Below, one piece after another: positions 23,236 through 32,480 of a DNA stretch of 64,000 bases. Source of the DNA: JBEEOW01 sp041191405 (GTDB lineage: Bacteria > Bacteroidota > Bacteroidia > Cytophagales > UBA9547); contig JBEEOW010000020.1 in the NCBI GenBank assembly GCA_041191405.1, positions 1 through 64,000 on the forward strand, written 5' to 3'. The notes below the pieces were generated by a model, which searched no databases, had not been told where the DNA came from, and was given only the letters and a program-made list of their open reading frames with translations. A program made the translations under genes and the position numbers. The number at the start of each line of letters is the position of its first letter. Positions within the stretch are counted from its first letter, which is position 1.

Positions 23236-26094
23236 CTAAATAAGTTCTTTTTTTAATTCTTTTAATAAAATCTCACATTTATTTTCTAAAGTCAATAATT
23301 GTGATTTAAGTTCATCTAAATTATTACATTGATTATCAATGGTCAATAATTCGATATTTGCACAAAGTTTACTTGTTGAAGGGTCTCCCATATAAGTAAA
23401 TCTTGGTTTCATTGCATGTACAGTACGGTTTATCCCGTGAAAATTCAATTCTTCTAAAAAGTCTTTGATTTTAATCAACTCTTTTGGTGTTTCTGTAACA
23501 AACATGTTAATCATTACACGCATATTATCTAAGTTATTATTAGTGAGTTGACGTAATAAATCAAGGTTTAATACCCAATTTTCACTTTCTGTAATTGTAT
23601 TTTTAGGGGATTCAATTGGAATATTTGGTTCAGGAAGAATGCTTATGTTTTTGTTTTTTACATTAAGATTGATGGCTTTTAAAAGTACTTCAGGTGTAAA
23701 TGGTTTAGTTACAAAATCGTTCATTCCTACACGTAAAGCTTTTTGTTTAATTTCATCAAATGCATTTGCGGTAAGAGCAACAATAGGTGTATTTTGATTT
23801 AATTCATACTTACTATTATTTCTAATTTCTTTGGCAATATCAAATCCACTTTTTCCAGGAAGTTGAATGTCAAGTAAAATTACATCAAATTTTGATTTTT
23901 CGAGTTTATCAAAAGCTTCCTCTGATTCAAAAGCTGTTTGATATTGAACCTTAAACCTATCAAATATCTGAATGGCTACGTATTGATTGATTTCGTTATC
24001 TTCAACTAAAAGTACATGTATTTTAGAAAGTTTATCTTTATCTAATTCTTCATTGTTTTGTGGTTCAAGACTCGATTCATCTGCAATTTCATAAGGAATA
24101 GTAAAGCTAAACACTGAACCTTTACCTACATGACTATGAACTTGAATATTCCCCCCTTGTAGCTGAACTAGTTTCTGGGTAATTGTTAATCCTAAACCTG
24201 TACCTCCAAATTCACGAGTGGTAGAGGTATCTGCTTGCATAAAACTTTGGAAAATGATTCCTAGTTTTTCACGAGGAATACCTATTCCAGTATCACTTAC
24301 TTTAAAGTGTAAAAGTGATTGTTTATCTTTTTGATGAAGAATATTTACTGTTAAACCTATTGTTCCTTTTTGAGTGAATTTAATAGCATTTGATACTAGG
24401 TTCATTAAAATTTGATTCAACCTATGAGGGTCGCCATAAATAATTTGTGGCACTTGAGAATCAAAATTTACATCAAATTGTAAACCTTTTTCTTTGGCTT
24501 TGATACTATTTGTATCCGAAAAATCATTAATTAAACTCTTAAGGTTAAATGCAATATGCTCAAACTCAATATTACCAGAATCTACTTTAGAAAAATCAAG
24601 AATATCATTTACAATAGCTAATAAGTTGTCGCTTGAATATTTTATTAAACGAATATATTCTTTTGCTTTATCAGAAATCGGTTCGTCCAAAATCATGGTA
24701 CTTAAACTCAATACGGCATTGATTGGAGTCCTAATTTCGTGACTCATATTTGATAAAAACATGGCTTTGTTTTCGGCAGCAATTTCAGCCAACTCTTTTT
24801 CTTTTTGTAATTCTTTTCTTAATGTAATATCTTGAAGGGTGATAATGAGTTTTTTAGAGTTTTCTTTTTCAATTAAATGTCCTCTCGCAGATACCCATTG
24901 AGTATAGTTTTCAGCAATTGGATGTAACTTAAATTCAATATCAAAATGATCGGAAATATTGTTTATATGGGCTGTTAAAGCTTGTTGAACCATTTCTTTA
25001 TCTTCGTCGGCAGGTAAAACTTCCCAAGCTTCAGTAAATGATATGGCATTTGAAATATGAGTAATTTCTTTCCATATATCATTGATATATATATTGTTAT
25101 TGTTTATATCCCATTCTAATAATCCTTGTTTTGCCGCTTCTACAGATGCAGCCAAACGAGTTTCATTTATTACAATTTCCTCGTTTGCTTTAACTTGTTC
25201 ACTTATATCGGTTATTCTTATTAAAAAAGTATTTTGTTGGTTGATTACTATTTTTTTAACGTGTATATGTCCCCAGAATGAATTTTCCTCAAAACTAAAA
25301 AACTGATTTCCTTGCCAAAATTCACTTTCATCCTCAATTTCATTAATTTCTTCAATGTTTTTTTCAGGGAAATGTTTAAATAAAAGAGAACTTAAAGTTT
25401 TATTTAAAATTTCGGCTTTGTCATTGAATCCTAGTAGTTTAATAGTTGATTGGTTGCACTCAATAATATTTCCATTCTCTGTATTAGCCAAAATTAATGC
25501 ATCAGAAGTACCTTCAAAAATACCAAGTAACAGTGATTGACTACTTTTTAATTCATTTTTGATTTTGATTTGACCCTCTAAACTGATATAAGTTGCAAGT
25601 AAAACAGTTGCGAAAATTGAAATAAATATTCCTAAATAAGTATAAAAATCAATTTCTGGATTTGTAATTAAATGTGAAAGGGTAAATAAAAGAATTGTGT
25701 TAAATCCGTGATATATATATAGTTGTTTAATTTTACTGAATGCCAAACTGCCAATAACAATTAAAATAATTAATTCTATAATATGGCTTATTGCATAATG
25801 GCAACTTGTTACTAAATATATAATATGAGCACTTGCTAATACAACAATTGCTTGCGTAATAATTTCAAAATGTTTTTTAATTAATTGATTTGAAGATCTT
25901 AAATATGTAAATGTAATGGCTATGATTCCAATTATAACTCTTTGAATAAAGTTGAAATCTGTTTCGTTATTTAATATAAAACTATCAATTGCCCCAATAA
26001 AAATATATAAAAAGGAAGCGATGAATAGAATATTTTTTATCCCAGATATTGACTCGTTCAGTTGTAATTTTTTATTGTTTAAATCGGATTTCAT
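23236..26094 (-). CDS. Hybrid histidine kinase (7TM-like, PAS, HisKA, HATPase, REC, HPt)
   Basis: The 952 residues give a complete phosphorelay in one chain. An N-terminal membrane module of about six or seven helices (18-180) is followed by two PAS domains (about 190-310 and 315-430). HisKA has FLSNMSHEIRTPINAVLSLS (His near 453), and HATPase has LVSNAIKFTQKG, DTGIGIPREK and GGTGLGLTI. The receiver has VEDNEINQ and DVILLDIQLPG, and the C-terminal HPt has RTVHAMKPRFTYMGD (His near 890). The signal is unknown. It is followed by a stand-alone receiver. The region in front is very T-rich and divergent to a TonB-dependent receptor. Confidence 0.95.
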   Translation of the reverse strand: MKSDLNNKKLQLNESISGIKNILFIASFLYIFIGAIDSFILNNETDFNFIQRVIIGIIAITFTYLRSSNQLIKKHFEIITQAIVVLASAHIIYLVTSCHYAISHIIELIILIVIGSLAFSKIKQLYIYHGFNTILLFTLSHLITNPEIDFYTYLGIFISIFATVLLATYISLEGQIKIKNELKSSQSLLLGIFEGTSDALILANTENGNIIECNQSTIKLLGFNDKAEILNKTLSSLLFKHFPEKNIEEINEIEDESEFWQGNQFFSFEENSFWGHIHVKKIVINQQNTFLIRITDISEQVKANEEIVINETRLAASVEAAKQGLLEWDINNNNIYINDIWKEITHISNAISFTEAWEVLPADEDKEMVQQALTAHINNISDHFDIEFKLHPIAENYTQWVSARGHLIEKENSKKLIITLQDITLRKELQKEKELAEIAAENKAMFLSNMSHEIRTPINAVLSLSTMILDEPISDKAKEYIRLIKYSSDNLLAIVNDILDFSKVDSGNIEFEHIAFNLKSLINDFSDTNSIKAKEKGLQFDVNFDSQVPQIIYGDPHRLNQILMNLVSNAIKFTQKGTIGLTVNILHQKDKQSLLHFKVSDTGIGIPREKLGIIFQSFMQADTSTTREFGGTGLGLTITQKLVQLQGGNIQVHSHVGKGSVFSFTIPYEIADESSLEPQNNEELDKDKLSKIHVLLVEDNEINQYVAIQIFDRFKVQYQTAFESEEAFDKLEKSKFDVILLDIQLPGKSGFDIAKEIRNNSKYELNQNTPIVALTANAFDEIKQKALRVGMNDFVTKPFTPEVLLKAINLNVKNKNISILPEPNIPIESPKNTITESENWVLNLDLLRQLTNNNLDNMRVMINMFVTETPKELIKIKDFLEELNFHGINRTVHAMKPRFTYMGDPSTSKLCANIELLTIDNQCNNLDELKSQLLTLENKCEILLKELKKELI

Positions 26095-26443
26095 TATTTT
26101 TTTTGTTTTAATAAATTTTTTAAAATGAATTTGTAACTACGTAAATGTTTGTAATTTGGTTTGGTTGTTTTATGTTTTTTTTGTCATAATTTTTATTTTT
26201 TTTAGGTTTTGGTTTTTTCTATGATTTAAATCAGTTTTTGGCTTTTTTGTGGTAATTTTTTTACCAATTAAAAATTATGGGTTACACTATTTTATGTTTA
26301 TTTATTTCATTTCATCTTTAAATATGTTCATTTGTTTTTTTTTTTTCATGTTTGAGGTTTTTTATTAACATTTAGATAATGTTTAAAGTTGGATTTGAAA
26401 ATTTACTTCGTATCAATGTTATCTTTTACCAAACACGCATTTT
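26095..26443. other. Divergent promoter region, T-rich, no gene
   Basis: The 349 bp between the divergently oriented kinase and receptor genes are strongly T-rich on the plus strand, with several TTTT runs. I see no ORF of note, hairpin or RNA motif. Both promoters must lie here. No clear TAnnTTTG box stands out because of the low complexity. Confidence 0.5.
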
Positions 26444-28501
26444 ATGAAAAAAACAATTATCAAACTAGTATTACCTATAACATTGTCATTATTAGCTATT
26501 CATGCAAATGCACAAACAGATATTGACAAATTATTAACTGAAGGATCTGACCCTGGTCCTGGAGACGATTTAACAGAATTAAGTATAGAGGAATTAATGG
26601 GTTTAAAAGTAACCACAGCCTCAAAAAATGCTGAAAAGTTACAAGATGCAGCTGCGATTATGTCGGTTGTTTCATCTCAAGAAATAGAATCGTATGGTGC
26701 TTTAACTTTAACTGATGTGTTAAATAGGGTTACCAACTTGTATATGACAGGTTCCTATTATTTTCCAGATAATTTAGCAGGTATAAGAGGTGATATTCAG
26801 GTGCATACTTCAAGTCACGTTTTGATATTAATTGACGGACGCCCATGTAGAGAGAGTTTTTATAGCGGAGTTGATTTAGCTGTTTACAATGCTTTTCCTG
26901 TTGCAGGTATTGAAAGAATAGAGATAATTCGTGGTCCAGGTTCGGTTTTATATGGTTCAAATGCAGTTTCGGGTGTAATCAATATTATTACCAAACAAAA
27001 AGATGAAATTGGTGGACTAGTTTCCTTAAAAACTGGTTCATTTGGAACACAAAGTTTATCTTACCAAAATTCTTTTAAATTAAATGATTTAAAAATTAGT
27101 TCTTCTGCTCAGTTATTTTCACAAGCAGGTTGGGACTTTACTGCAGTTGATGACTCAAAGAAAAATCTGTCTAAAACTCAGAAATACGGTCAAGATAATT
27201 TAGGGTTTAATGTAAATGCAAGTTATAAAGCGTTTACTTTCAGAACATTTTATGGTAGTAGCGACAGAGATGTTTGGGGAGAAAAACCAAAATGGATGGC
27301 AAATGGAACATTTAATAGATTAAATACCCATAGAATATTTGCTGATTTAGGATTTGCTCATAAGTTTAATGATAAATGGGATATGACTATCAATCAAACT
27401 TATAATCATTTTCAACAAATGTCAATAAGAGACGGAATGCCTGTTGATTTTCAGTCAACTGATCATTTAACTGAGATGACTCATCATTACAGAGTAAATG
27501 AAAAAATCAATATCACCGCTGGTGCTTTAATTAATGATATTACAGGTGTAGGTAAAAGTACTGATTCGAAAACATTTGTGCCAGTTGAATTAGTGCCAAG
27601 TTACAATGAATTACGTTGGGCTGTTTATACGCAAGCTGACTATAAATTATTTAGCTTTATGAAGTTAATTGCTGGTGCTCAGTTTAATAAATCACCAAAA
27701 TTAGATGGAAACTTATCTCCACGTATTGGTGTAATTACTAATTTTACTCCAGCATTTGGTTTAAAAGTATTATATGGAGAAGCATTTAAATCTGCTTCAC
27801 AATCAGATAGATATACCTTAGTACCTGGTGCAAACTATGGTAATCCAAACTTAAAACCAGAATTAATATCAACTACCGATGTGCAGTTCTTTTATGTAAA
27901 AGGTAAATTACAAGCCAATTTAGGCGGATATTATTCTCGTCAAACAAATTCTATTGTTCGTATTCCTTACCCAGAAATGGGTGCTGGTGCAATTACATTT
28001 GCAAATCAAGGATATTTGATAATGAAAGGTATAGAAGCAGAATTTAAATGGATTTTAAAAAGTTCATTTAATTTACAATCTAACTTTTCATACCAAACGA
28101 ATGAAAATGATTTAGGTCAAAAAGATGTAACAGCAATTTCAAATGTGATGGGTAAACTGGGGGTAAATTATCAAAATAATTATTTTAAAATTGGCGTTTA
28201 TAACTCTTATTTCTCAAAACCTGCTGATGTAATTAATGGTCAATCAACTTTAGCTCCTGATAAACAACGTTTAATTGTTAACCCAGTTCCAGATGCTTTT
28301 AATATATTAACTGCGAATGTATCTATAAATATGAATAAGATATTTAAATGGCAAGACAAACCAAGTATGATGTTGAATTTCTACGGGGATAATTTATTAA
28401 ATCAAAAAGTATATAATCCTGAATTTTCTAGAAGAGCAATTAATTCATTACCTGCTCGTGGTGGCTTAGCTGTATATGGCGGAGTTACAGTGCAGTTTTA
28501 A
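26444..28501 (+). CDS. TonB-dependent outer-membrane receptor
   Basis: The 685-residue protein starts with a signal peptide (ending LLAIHANAQ) and a short acidic linker, then LTELSIEELMGLKVTTASKNAEKLQDAAA, the usual beginning of a vitamin B12/colicin-receptor-like plug. The plug includes VHVLILIDGRP-type DGRPCRESFYSG and the barrel lead-in RIEIIRGPGSVLYGSNAVSGVINIITK (about 160-186). A 22-stranded barrel follows and ends in aromatic GGVTVQF. There is no SusD partner or CarboxypepD_reg domain, so it is not SusC-type. Substrate not evident. Confidence 0.93.
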   Translation: MKKTIIKLVLPITLSLLAIHANAQTDIDKLLTEGSDPGPGDDLTELSIEELMGLKVTTASKNAEKLQDAAAIMSVVSSQEIESYGALTLTDVLNRVTNLYMTGSYYFPDNLAGIRGDIQVHTSSHVLILIDGRPCRESFYSGVDLAVYNAFPVAGIERIEIIRGPGSVLYGSNAVSGVINIITKQKDEIGGLVSLKTGSFGTQSLSYQNSFKLNDLKISSSAQLFSQAGWDFTAVDDSKKNLSKTQKYGQDNLGFNVNASYKAFTFRTFYGSSDRDVWGEKPKWMANGTFNRLNTHRIFADLGFAHKFNDKWDMTINQTYNHFQQMSIRDGMPVDFQSTDHLTEMTHHYRVNEKINITAGALINDITGVGKSTDSKTFVPVELVPSYNELRWAVYTQADYKLFSFMKLIAGAQFNKSPKLDGNLSPRIGVITNFTPAFGLKVLYGEAFKSASQSDRYTLVPGANYGNPNLKPELISTTDVQFFYVKGKLQANLGGYYSRQTNSIVRIPYPEMGAGAITFANQGYLIMKGIEAEFKWILKSSFNLQSNFSYQTNENDLGQKDVTAISNVMGKLGVNYQNNYFKIGVYNSYFSKPADVINGQSTLAPDKQRLIVNPVPDAFNILTANVSINMNKIFKWQDKPSMMLNFYGDNLLNQKVYNPEFSRRAINSLPARGGLAVYGGVTVQF

Positions 28502-28531
28502 TTATAAAAATTTATAGGTAGAGTAGAATGG

Positions 28532-28566
28532 GAGCTTCTTACATTATGTAAGGAGCTCTTTTTTTG
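28532..28566 (+). terminator. Terminator after the TonB-dependent receptor
   Basis: GAGCT-CTTACA pairs with TGTAAG-AGCTC around a TTA loop, with one mismatch, followed by seven T. Confidence 0.85.
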
Positions 28567-28621
28567 TATTTCTTTTATAGTCTGAGTAAAATGCTTAATC
28601 TTGTACTATAATTATGCAAAT

Positions 28622-29491
28622 ATGAAAAACGAGAAAGTATTAACTCAAGCAATGATAGCTTCCATGTTTTGTTGGGGTTTAAGTTGGGCATCGAATAAAG
28701 TATTGGCAAGTTATGGTTCAGCAAGTCCGATTTGTTTTTATCGTTTTTTTGTAACTGCTATTTCACTTTTAATGTTGGTATTTTTTATGAAAGAAAAAAT
28801 AACTTTTAATGCTAAAACTTTTTGGATAGTATTTGTTGCAAGTATCTGTTTAAGTTTATATACTTTCTTCTTTATCAAAGGATTAACTGTTGGTCTGTCA
28901 GGTGCAGGGGGAGTTTTGGTAACAACTTTAAATCCAATTGTTACATTTATTTTGACTTTGGCAATTACATTAAAAAAGCCAAGTAAATTAGCAACCTTAG
29001 GTATTGTAGTAGGAGCAATTGCTGCCTGTGTTTTATTGAAAATATGGGAAAATTTTGATGCCTTATTAACAGGTGGAAATGTGTTTTTCTTGATTGCGAC
29101 AGTACTTTGGTCTGTATTGTCAAGGTTTACATCAATGGCAAAACAGTTTTCTGCACCATTGGTTTTTAGTTTGTGGATGTATTCGATATGTAGTTTGATG
29201 ATGTTTTTAGCTTCTGATTATCATGAAGTTGTAACTATTTTCGAGAAATCTGATACAACTTTTTGGCTAAATATGATTTTCAGTGGATCAATAACAACTG
29301 CTTTGGCAACAACAATGTATTTTTATGCAACTGCACAGTTAGGAGTAAACAAAGCAAGTAGTTTTATATTTTTGGTGCCATTGTCTGCCGCTTTGGGTTC
29401 ATGGTTATTTTTATCAGAAATTCCTCAGTGGCACACTATTGTAGGTGGTGTTATGGGTGTTTTGGCTGTGTATATTATTAGTAAGGAGTGA
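28622..29491 (+). CDS. DMT-superfamily (EamA) transporter
   Basis: From ATG at 28622 the protein has 289 residues and ten hydrophobic segments in two EamA repeats. The first holds FCWGLSWASNKVLASYGSASPICFYRFF and GAGGVLVTTLNPIVTFIL; the second holds AQLGVNKASSFIFLVPLSAALGSWLFLSE. It belongs to the RhaT/EamA-like exporters. The TTG at 28601 would add seven residues with no support. Transcribed alone between a terminator and a repeat block. Substrate unknown. Confidence 0.9.
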   Translation: MKNEKVLTQAMIASMFCWGLSWASNKVLASYGSASPICFYRFFVTAISLLMLVFFMKEKITFNAKTFWIVFVASICLSLYTFFFIKGLTVGLSGAGGVLVTTLNPIVTFILTLAITLKKPSKLATLGIVVGAIAACVLLKIWENFDALLTGGNVFFLIATVLWSVLSRFTSMAKQFSAPLVFSLWMYSICSLMMFLASDYHEVVTIFEKSDTTFWLNMIFSGSITTALATTMYFYATAQLGVNKASSFIFLVPLSAALGSWLFLSEIPQWHTIVGGVMGVLAVYIISKE

Positions 29492-29496
29492 TTGAA

Positions 29497-29618
29497 GTTT
29501 TCAGTAATCAGTTTTCAGTTTTTTGTCTTAAGTCTTAAATCTAACATCTAACATCTAACATCTAACATCTAACATCTAACATCTCTCATCTCACATCTAA
29601 CATAAAATCTCAAGTCTT
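29497..29618. repeat. Repeat block with nine tandem heptamers (TCTAACA)
   Basis: Order: TTTTCAGTAATCAGTTTTCAG, then TTGTCTTAAGTCTTAAA, then a heptamer array at 29540-29602. Units 1-6 are perfect TCTAACA, 7 and 8 are TCTCTCA and TCTCACA, and 9 is TCTAACA. The stop codon (29597-29599) and last codons of the thioesterase gene lie inside the block. Confidence 0.8.
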
Positions 29619-30085
29619 AATTTATTAATCACCTCAGAAACTCTCAATTGAATATTTTTTTCAAATGCTTTGTTATGGTATTTTACTGCGTTTATTTTTT
29701 CAAGGAATTCGGTTGGAGGAACATCTTTTTTACCAGTTTGCATATTTACAGTGATAAATTTAGTTCGCATCAATGCCTTTAGTTTACTAGCTGATTGATT
29801 GTACATTCGCATTTCTACCCAAAAGTAATCTTCGTGAATTTCAAGTATTTCTGAATGAATATTTACAATTTCGTTATACATGGCAGGAGATACATAGACT
29901 ATTTCGTGTGAACCAACAACCCAACCAATTCCTTTAGCATAATAACTTGGCAAATCAATACCATAATGTGTTTTTAAGTGATCTTCACGAGCATTGAGCA
30001 TGTAATCAATATAGCTTGAGTTGTTTAAATGATTAAATGGATCGCAGTCGTTAAAGCGAATAGTGTACAGAGATTTTAGTTCCAT
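29597..30085 (-). CDS. Acyl-CoA thioesterase, 4HBT hot-dog family
   Basis: The 162-residue hot-dog-fold protein has the FNDCDPFNHLNNSSYIDYMLNARED N-terminus, with the catalytic Asp and the N-H-LNN-x-Y motif of YbgC/4-hydroxybenzoyl-CoA-type thioesterases. IVYVSPAMYNEIVNIHSEI and YFWVEMRMYNQ follow. It hydrolyses acyl-CoA thioesters in the cytoplasm. The C-terminus (LRLEILC) is encoded by the repeat block at 29497-29618, so the original stop may have been elsewhere. Divergent from nothing; the Crp-like regulator lies upstream on the same strand, 59 bp away. Confidence 0.85.
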   Translation of the reverse strand: MELKSLYTIRFNDCDPFNHLNNSSYIDYMLNAREDHLKTHYGIDLPSYYAKGIGWVVGSHEIVYVSPAMYNEIVNIHSEILEIHEDYFWVEMRMYNQSASKLKALMRTKFITVNMQTGKKDVPPTEFLEKINAVKYHNKAFEKNIQLRVSEVINKLRLEILC

Positions 30086-30144
30086 GTTTTTGAATTTGAT
30101 AGAACAAAGTTATCTCAATTAAAAAATCTTTGCATTGACGAACG

Positions 30145-30708
30145 TCAATTAATGCGTTTTCTAATTCTGCTTAATGTTTCGGGCACAACTCCAATATAGG
30201 AAGCTAAATATTTTTGAGGAATATGCTGAATCAGTTTTGGTTGTTTTAATTGTAATCGTTCGTAACGTTCTTTGGCTGTGCTAGTTAAAAAACTGAGTTC
30301 TCGTTTTACTTTTTTGGTTAAAAGGTATTCTGTAGCTACTTGACCTAATTTGCGAGCAATGGCACAGTTTGCATAAAGCTCTTGTAAATTATCATAATGT
30401 ATTGAATACAATTCGCAGTCTGTTATTGCTTGAATAAAAAATGAACTTTGTTTACGATTATAAAATGAATCATAAGCACAGAAAAATGTTTCAGGAAATG
30501 CAAAATCAACTGTACTTTCTTTGTTATTGGCTAATACAAAGTATCTTACAATTCCTTTATTTACAAATGAAAGGTAGTTTTCTACTTGACCTTCAACGAT
30601 AATAAAATCATTTGCTTTGTATTCTCTTTTAATTAAACTAGATAAAAACGGACCTAAATCTTTTTCAGTTATATCGTAACTTTTAAAATAGTTGATTATT
30701 GAATCCAT
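30145..30708 (-). CDS. Crp/Fnr-family transcriptional regulator
   Basis: The 187-residue protein has a cyclic-nucleotide-binding-type beta-barrel (YKANDFIIVEGQVENYLSFVNKGIVRYFV at about 30-60, then ETFFCAYDSF), a long helix (YERLQLKQPKL) and a short helix-turn-helix with HIPQKYLASYIGVVPETLSRIRK at the end. Ligand residues RxS are not visible in the pocket, so it may respond to something other than cAMP, as in many Bacteroidota members. The start ATG at 30708 is four bases from a repeat block. Confidence 0.9.
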   Translation of the reverse strand: MDSIINYFKSYDITEKDLGPFLSSLIKREYKANDFIIVEGQVENYLSFVNKGIVRYFVLANNKESTVDFAFPETFFCAYDSFYNRKQSSFFIQAITDCELYSIHYDNLQELYANCAIARKLGQVATEYLLTKKVKRELSFLTSTAKERYERLQLKQPKLIQHIPQKYLASYIGVVPETLSRIRKRIN

Positions 30709-30712
30709 TTGT

Positions 30713-30830
30713 AGTTTTCAGTTGTCAGTTTTCGGTTTTCAGTTCTCAGTTGTCAGTATTTTGTTTGATGTATTAAGTCTTTAATCTTTAAACTTAAGTC
30801 TTAAGTCTAAAATCTAAAATCTAACATTTA
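30713..30830. repeat. Degenerate short repeat block (TTTTCAGTTGTCAG, CTTAAGTCTT, AAAATCT)
   Basis: Order on the plus strand: TTTTCAGTTGTCAGTTTTC, GGTTTTCAGTTCTCAGTTG, then ATTAAGTCTTTAATC, AACTTAAGTCTTAAGTC, TAAAATCTAAAATCTAACA. This is the same block order as at 29497 and, on the minus strand, at 22738-22602. Confidence 0.75.
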
Positions 30831-30835
30831 CAATC

Positions 30836-31699
30836 TCAAAACTTATAACTCTTTGACTCTAATATTTGTGGTATTAAATTAAGTGAAAACAAAGTATCCT
30901 GTACTTGTTCAATAATAGTATCTTGAATTATTGGTTCGCTATTCCAAACAACTTCTTTGAGCCAACTATTTACTTGAGTTAGAGGTAAATTATATTTTTC
31001 AGAAATCAATAAATTTAAATCTAGATATGATTTAATATCTTTAGTTGTATTGTTTATAACTTCTTGAATTAAAGCTATTTCTTTTGATAAATTGTTTTGT
31101 GCATTTTCTGAAACTGCCATCACAAAACATGGCCAAGGAGTAGGGCAGATGTCAATTCTTTTAAAAATTTGCTTTTCTACAAATGGCTGAGTTGTGTATT
31201 TTTCCCAAAGAAATAAGTCAGCTTTGTTGTTTGTTAAAGCTTCTGCAGCGCCATCAATATTGTTAACAATCAAGAAGTTATCTTCAGTAATTTTGTTTTC
31301 TGTTTTACCACTTGTGTGTACATAAGCCATTAAATGTGAGCCCGAACCTTTTCTACTAATTGCAAATTTTAAGTTACTTACATCATCATCCACATTAATT
31401 TGAGAATTATATGCAGTATGTACACCCCATTGTAGCGGAGATGTTACATAAGTTTGTGCTATTTTAAGTTTGCTACCTTTGGCAATATCAGCTATAACAC
31501 CTTCGGTTAACACAAGTGCAATGTCTAAGGTGTTATTATTGAGGTCGGTACACATAGCTCCAGTGCCGGTTGGGTAATTGTGCCAAATAATGTTTAAACC
31601 AACTTTTTCAAAACTTTTATTAGCAATTGCAATATGCCAAGGTATGTTAAAGTGCTCAGGTACACCGCCAATATTGATAGTTTTAAGCGTTGGGTTCAT
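30836..31699 (-). CDS. Substrate-binding-like protein (PBP2, Ca3427/SsuA type), no signal peptide
   Basis: The 287-residue protein has the periplasmic-binding fold type 2 as in SsuA/THI5-like proteins: IGGVPEHFNIPWHIAIANKSFEKVGLNI, DIALVLTEGVIADIAKG, FAISRKGSGSHLMAYVH, and NNIDGAAEALTNNKADLFLWEKY. It begins directly with MNPTLKTINIGGVPEHF, without a signal peptide or lipobox. This recalls the cytoplasmic Ca3427-like group known from yeast and some bacteria. There is no transporter permease or ATPase next to it, so a role as a free ligand-binding protein or enzyme is likely. Confidence 0.8.
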   Translation of the reverse strand: MNPTLKTINIGGVPEHFNIPWHIAIANKSFEKVGLNIIWHNYPTGTGAMCTDLNNNTLDIALVLTEGVIADIAKGSKLKIAQTYVTSPLQWGVHTAYNSQINVDDDVSNLKFAISRKGSGSHLMAYVHTSGKTENKITEDNFLIVNNIDGAAEALTNNKADLFLWEKYTTQPFVEKQIFKRIDICPTPWPCFVMAVSENAQNNLSKEIALIQEVINNTTKDIKSYLDLNLLISEKYNLPLTQVNSWLKEVVWNSEPIIQDTIIEQVQDTLFSLNLIPQILESKSYKF

Positions 31700-31759
31700 T
31701 GGTTTTTGTTTAAGAATTGATTACAAAGATGCTTATTATTTGACTTATAAAAAAATGTC

Positions 31760-32374
31760 TTAATTAGTTAAAATGTGTTTTATTGTATGATATTCCCATT
31801 TTTTAAATTTATTATAGGTTTTGTATTTAATAATCATTGTATTGTTAATAATTTTAAGTTGTTCAAATAAGTATTCAGGATTTGTTACATTTGAATTCCT
31901 TAATGTATTATAAATTACTTTTTTAGGTAATGGAATTTTCTTTTCTGTTTGATTATCAAAGTTGTATAAAATTAATTGTTCAAAACCATCTGCATCAATT
32001 GAAAGTCCATATTGATTTACAATATCAATTAAATAGAAATCATTAATTAATTCTCCATTGTATTTATTGTATAGATTAAATGGAGGAGGTGTACAACAAC
32101 CAGGCAAATCTGCAACCATTAAAAATGTGTTTTTATATTCTTTTACAAAATGTAATTCAATGGAACCTAAATAATTTTTTGAACCGTTGTTATCAAATTC
32201 AATCCAAGATGAATCACAGTTAAATTGATTGTATATTTTGGCTGAATTTTTAAATACAATAGGTTTACATGAAATTTTTTCTGTTAAACTCGAATCTTTT
32301 TCACAAAAACAAGTTTGAGAAAATGTGTTTAAATGGAATAAAATGAAAATGAATTTTATAAATAACTTTCTCAT
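31760..32374 (-). CDS. Secreted protein, cysteine-rich N-terminus, unknown
   Basis: The 204-residue protein has a signal peptide (FIKFIFILFHLNTFS) followed by QTCFCEKDSSLTEKISCK and further cysteines (NCDSSW, DLPGCCTPPPFN). The remainder looks beta-rich and may be a globular periplasmic or surface domain (YGLSIDADGFEQLILYNFDNQTEKKIPLP). No T9SS domain and no family recognised. It lies between a terminator and the cytoplasmic binding protein, with a 60-bp gap. Confidence 0.6.
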   Translation of the reverse strand: MRKLFIKFIFILFHLNTFSQTCFCEKDSSLTEKISCKPIVFKNSAKIYNQFNCDSSWIEFDNNGSKNYLGSIELHFVKEYKNTFLMVADLPGCCTPPPFNLYNKYNGELINDFYLIDIVNQYGLSIDADGFEQLILYNFDNQTEKKIPLPKKVIYNTLRNSNVTNPEYLFEQLKIINNTMIIKYKTYNKFKKWEYHTIKHILTN

Positions 32375-32393
32375 ATTCAGATTTATATAATTG

Positions 32394-32428
32394 AAAAGCC
32401 TAAATTAAAATCTTTAATTAAGGCTTTT
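32394..32428. terminator. Bidirectional hairpin terminator
   Basis: AAAAGCCTAAATTAAA and TTTAATTAAGGCTTTT pair with one mismatch, with A/T tails on each side. Ends the M48 protease transcript. Confidence 0.85.
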
Positions 32429-32440
32429 GTAAATATTATA

Positions 32441-32472
32441 TTCTTAAGTCTTCTGACTTTAATCTTAAGTCT
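32441..32472. repeat. CTTAAGTCTT short repeats
   Basis: TTCTTAAGTCTTCTGAC followed by TTTAATCTTAAGTCTC after the M48 gene stop. Confidence 0.55.
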
Positions 32473-32480
32473 CAAAAAAA

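Noticed and set aside
29540..29602. CRISPR-like array
   Set aside because: The units are 7 bp in direct contact with no spacers, and no cas genes are present.
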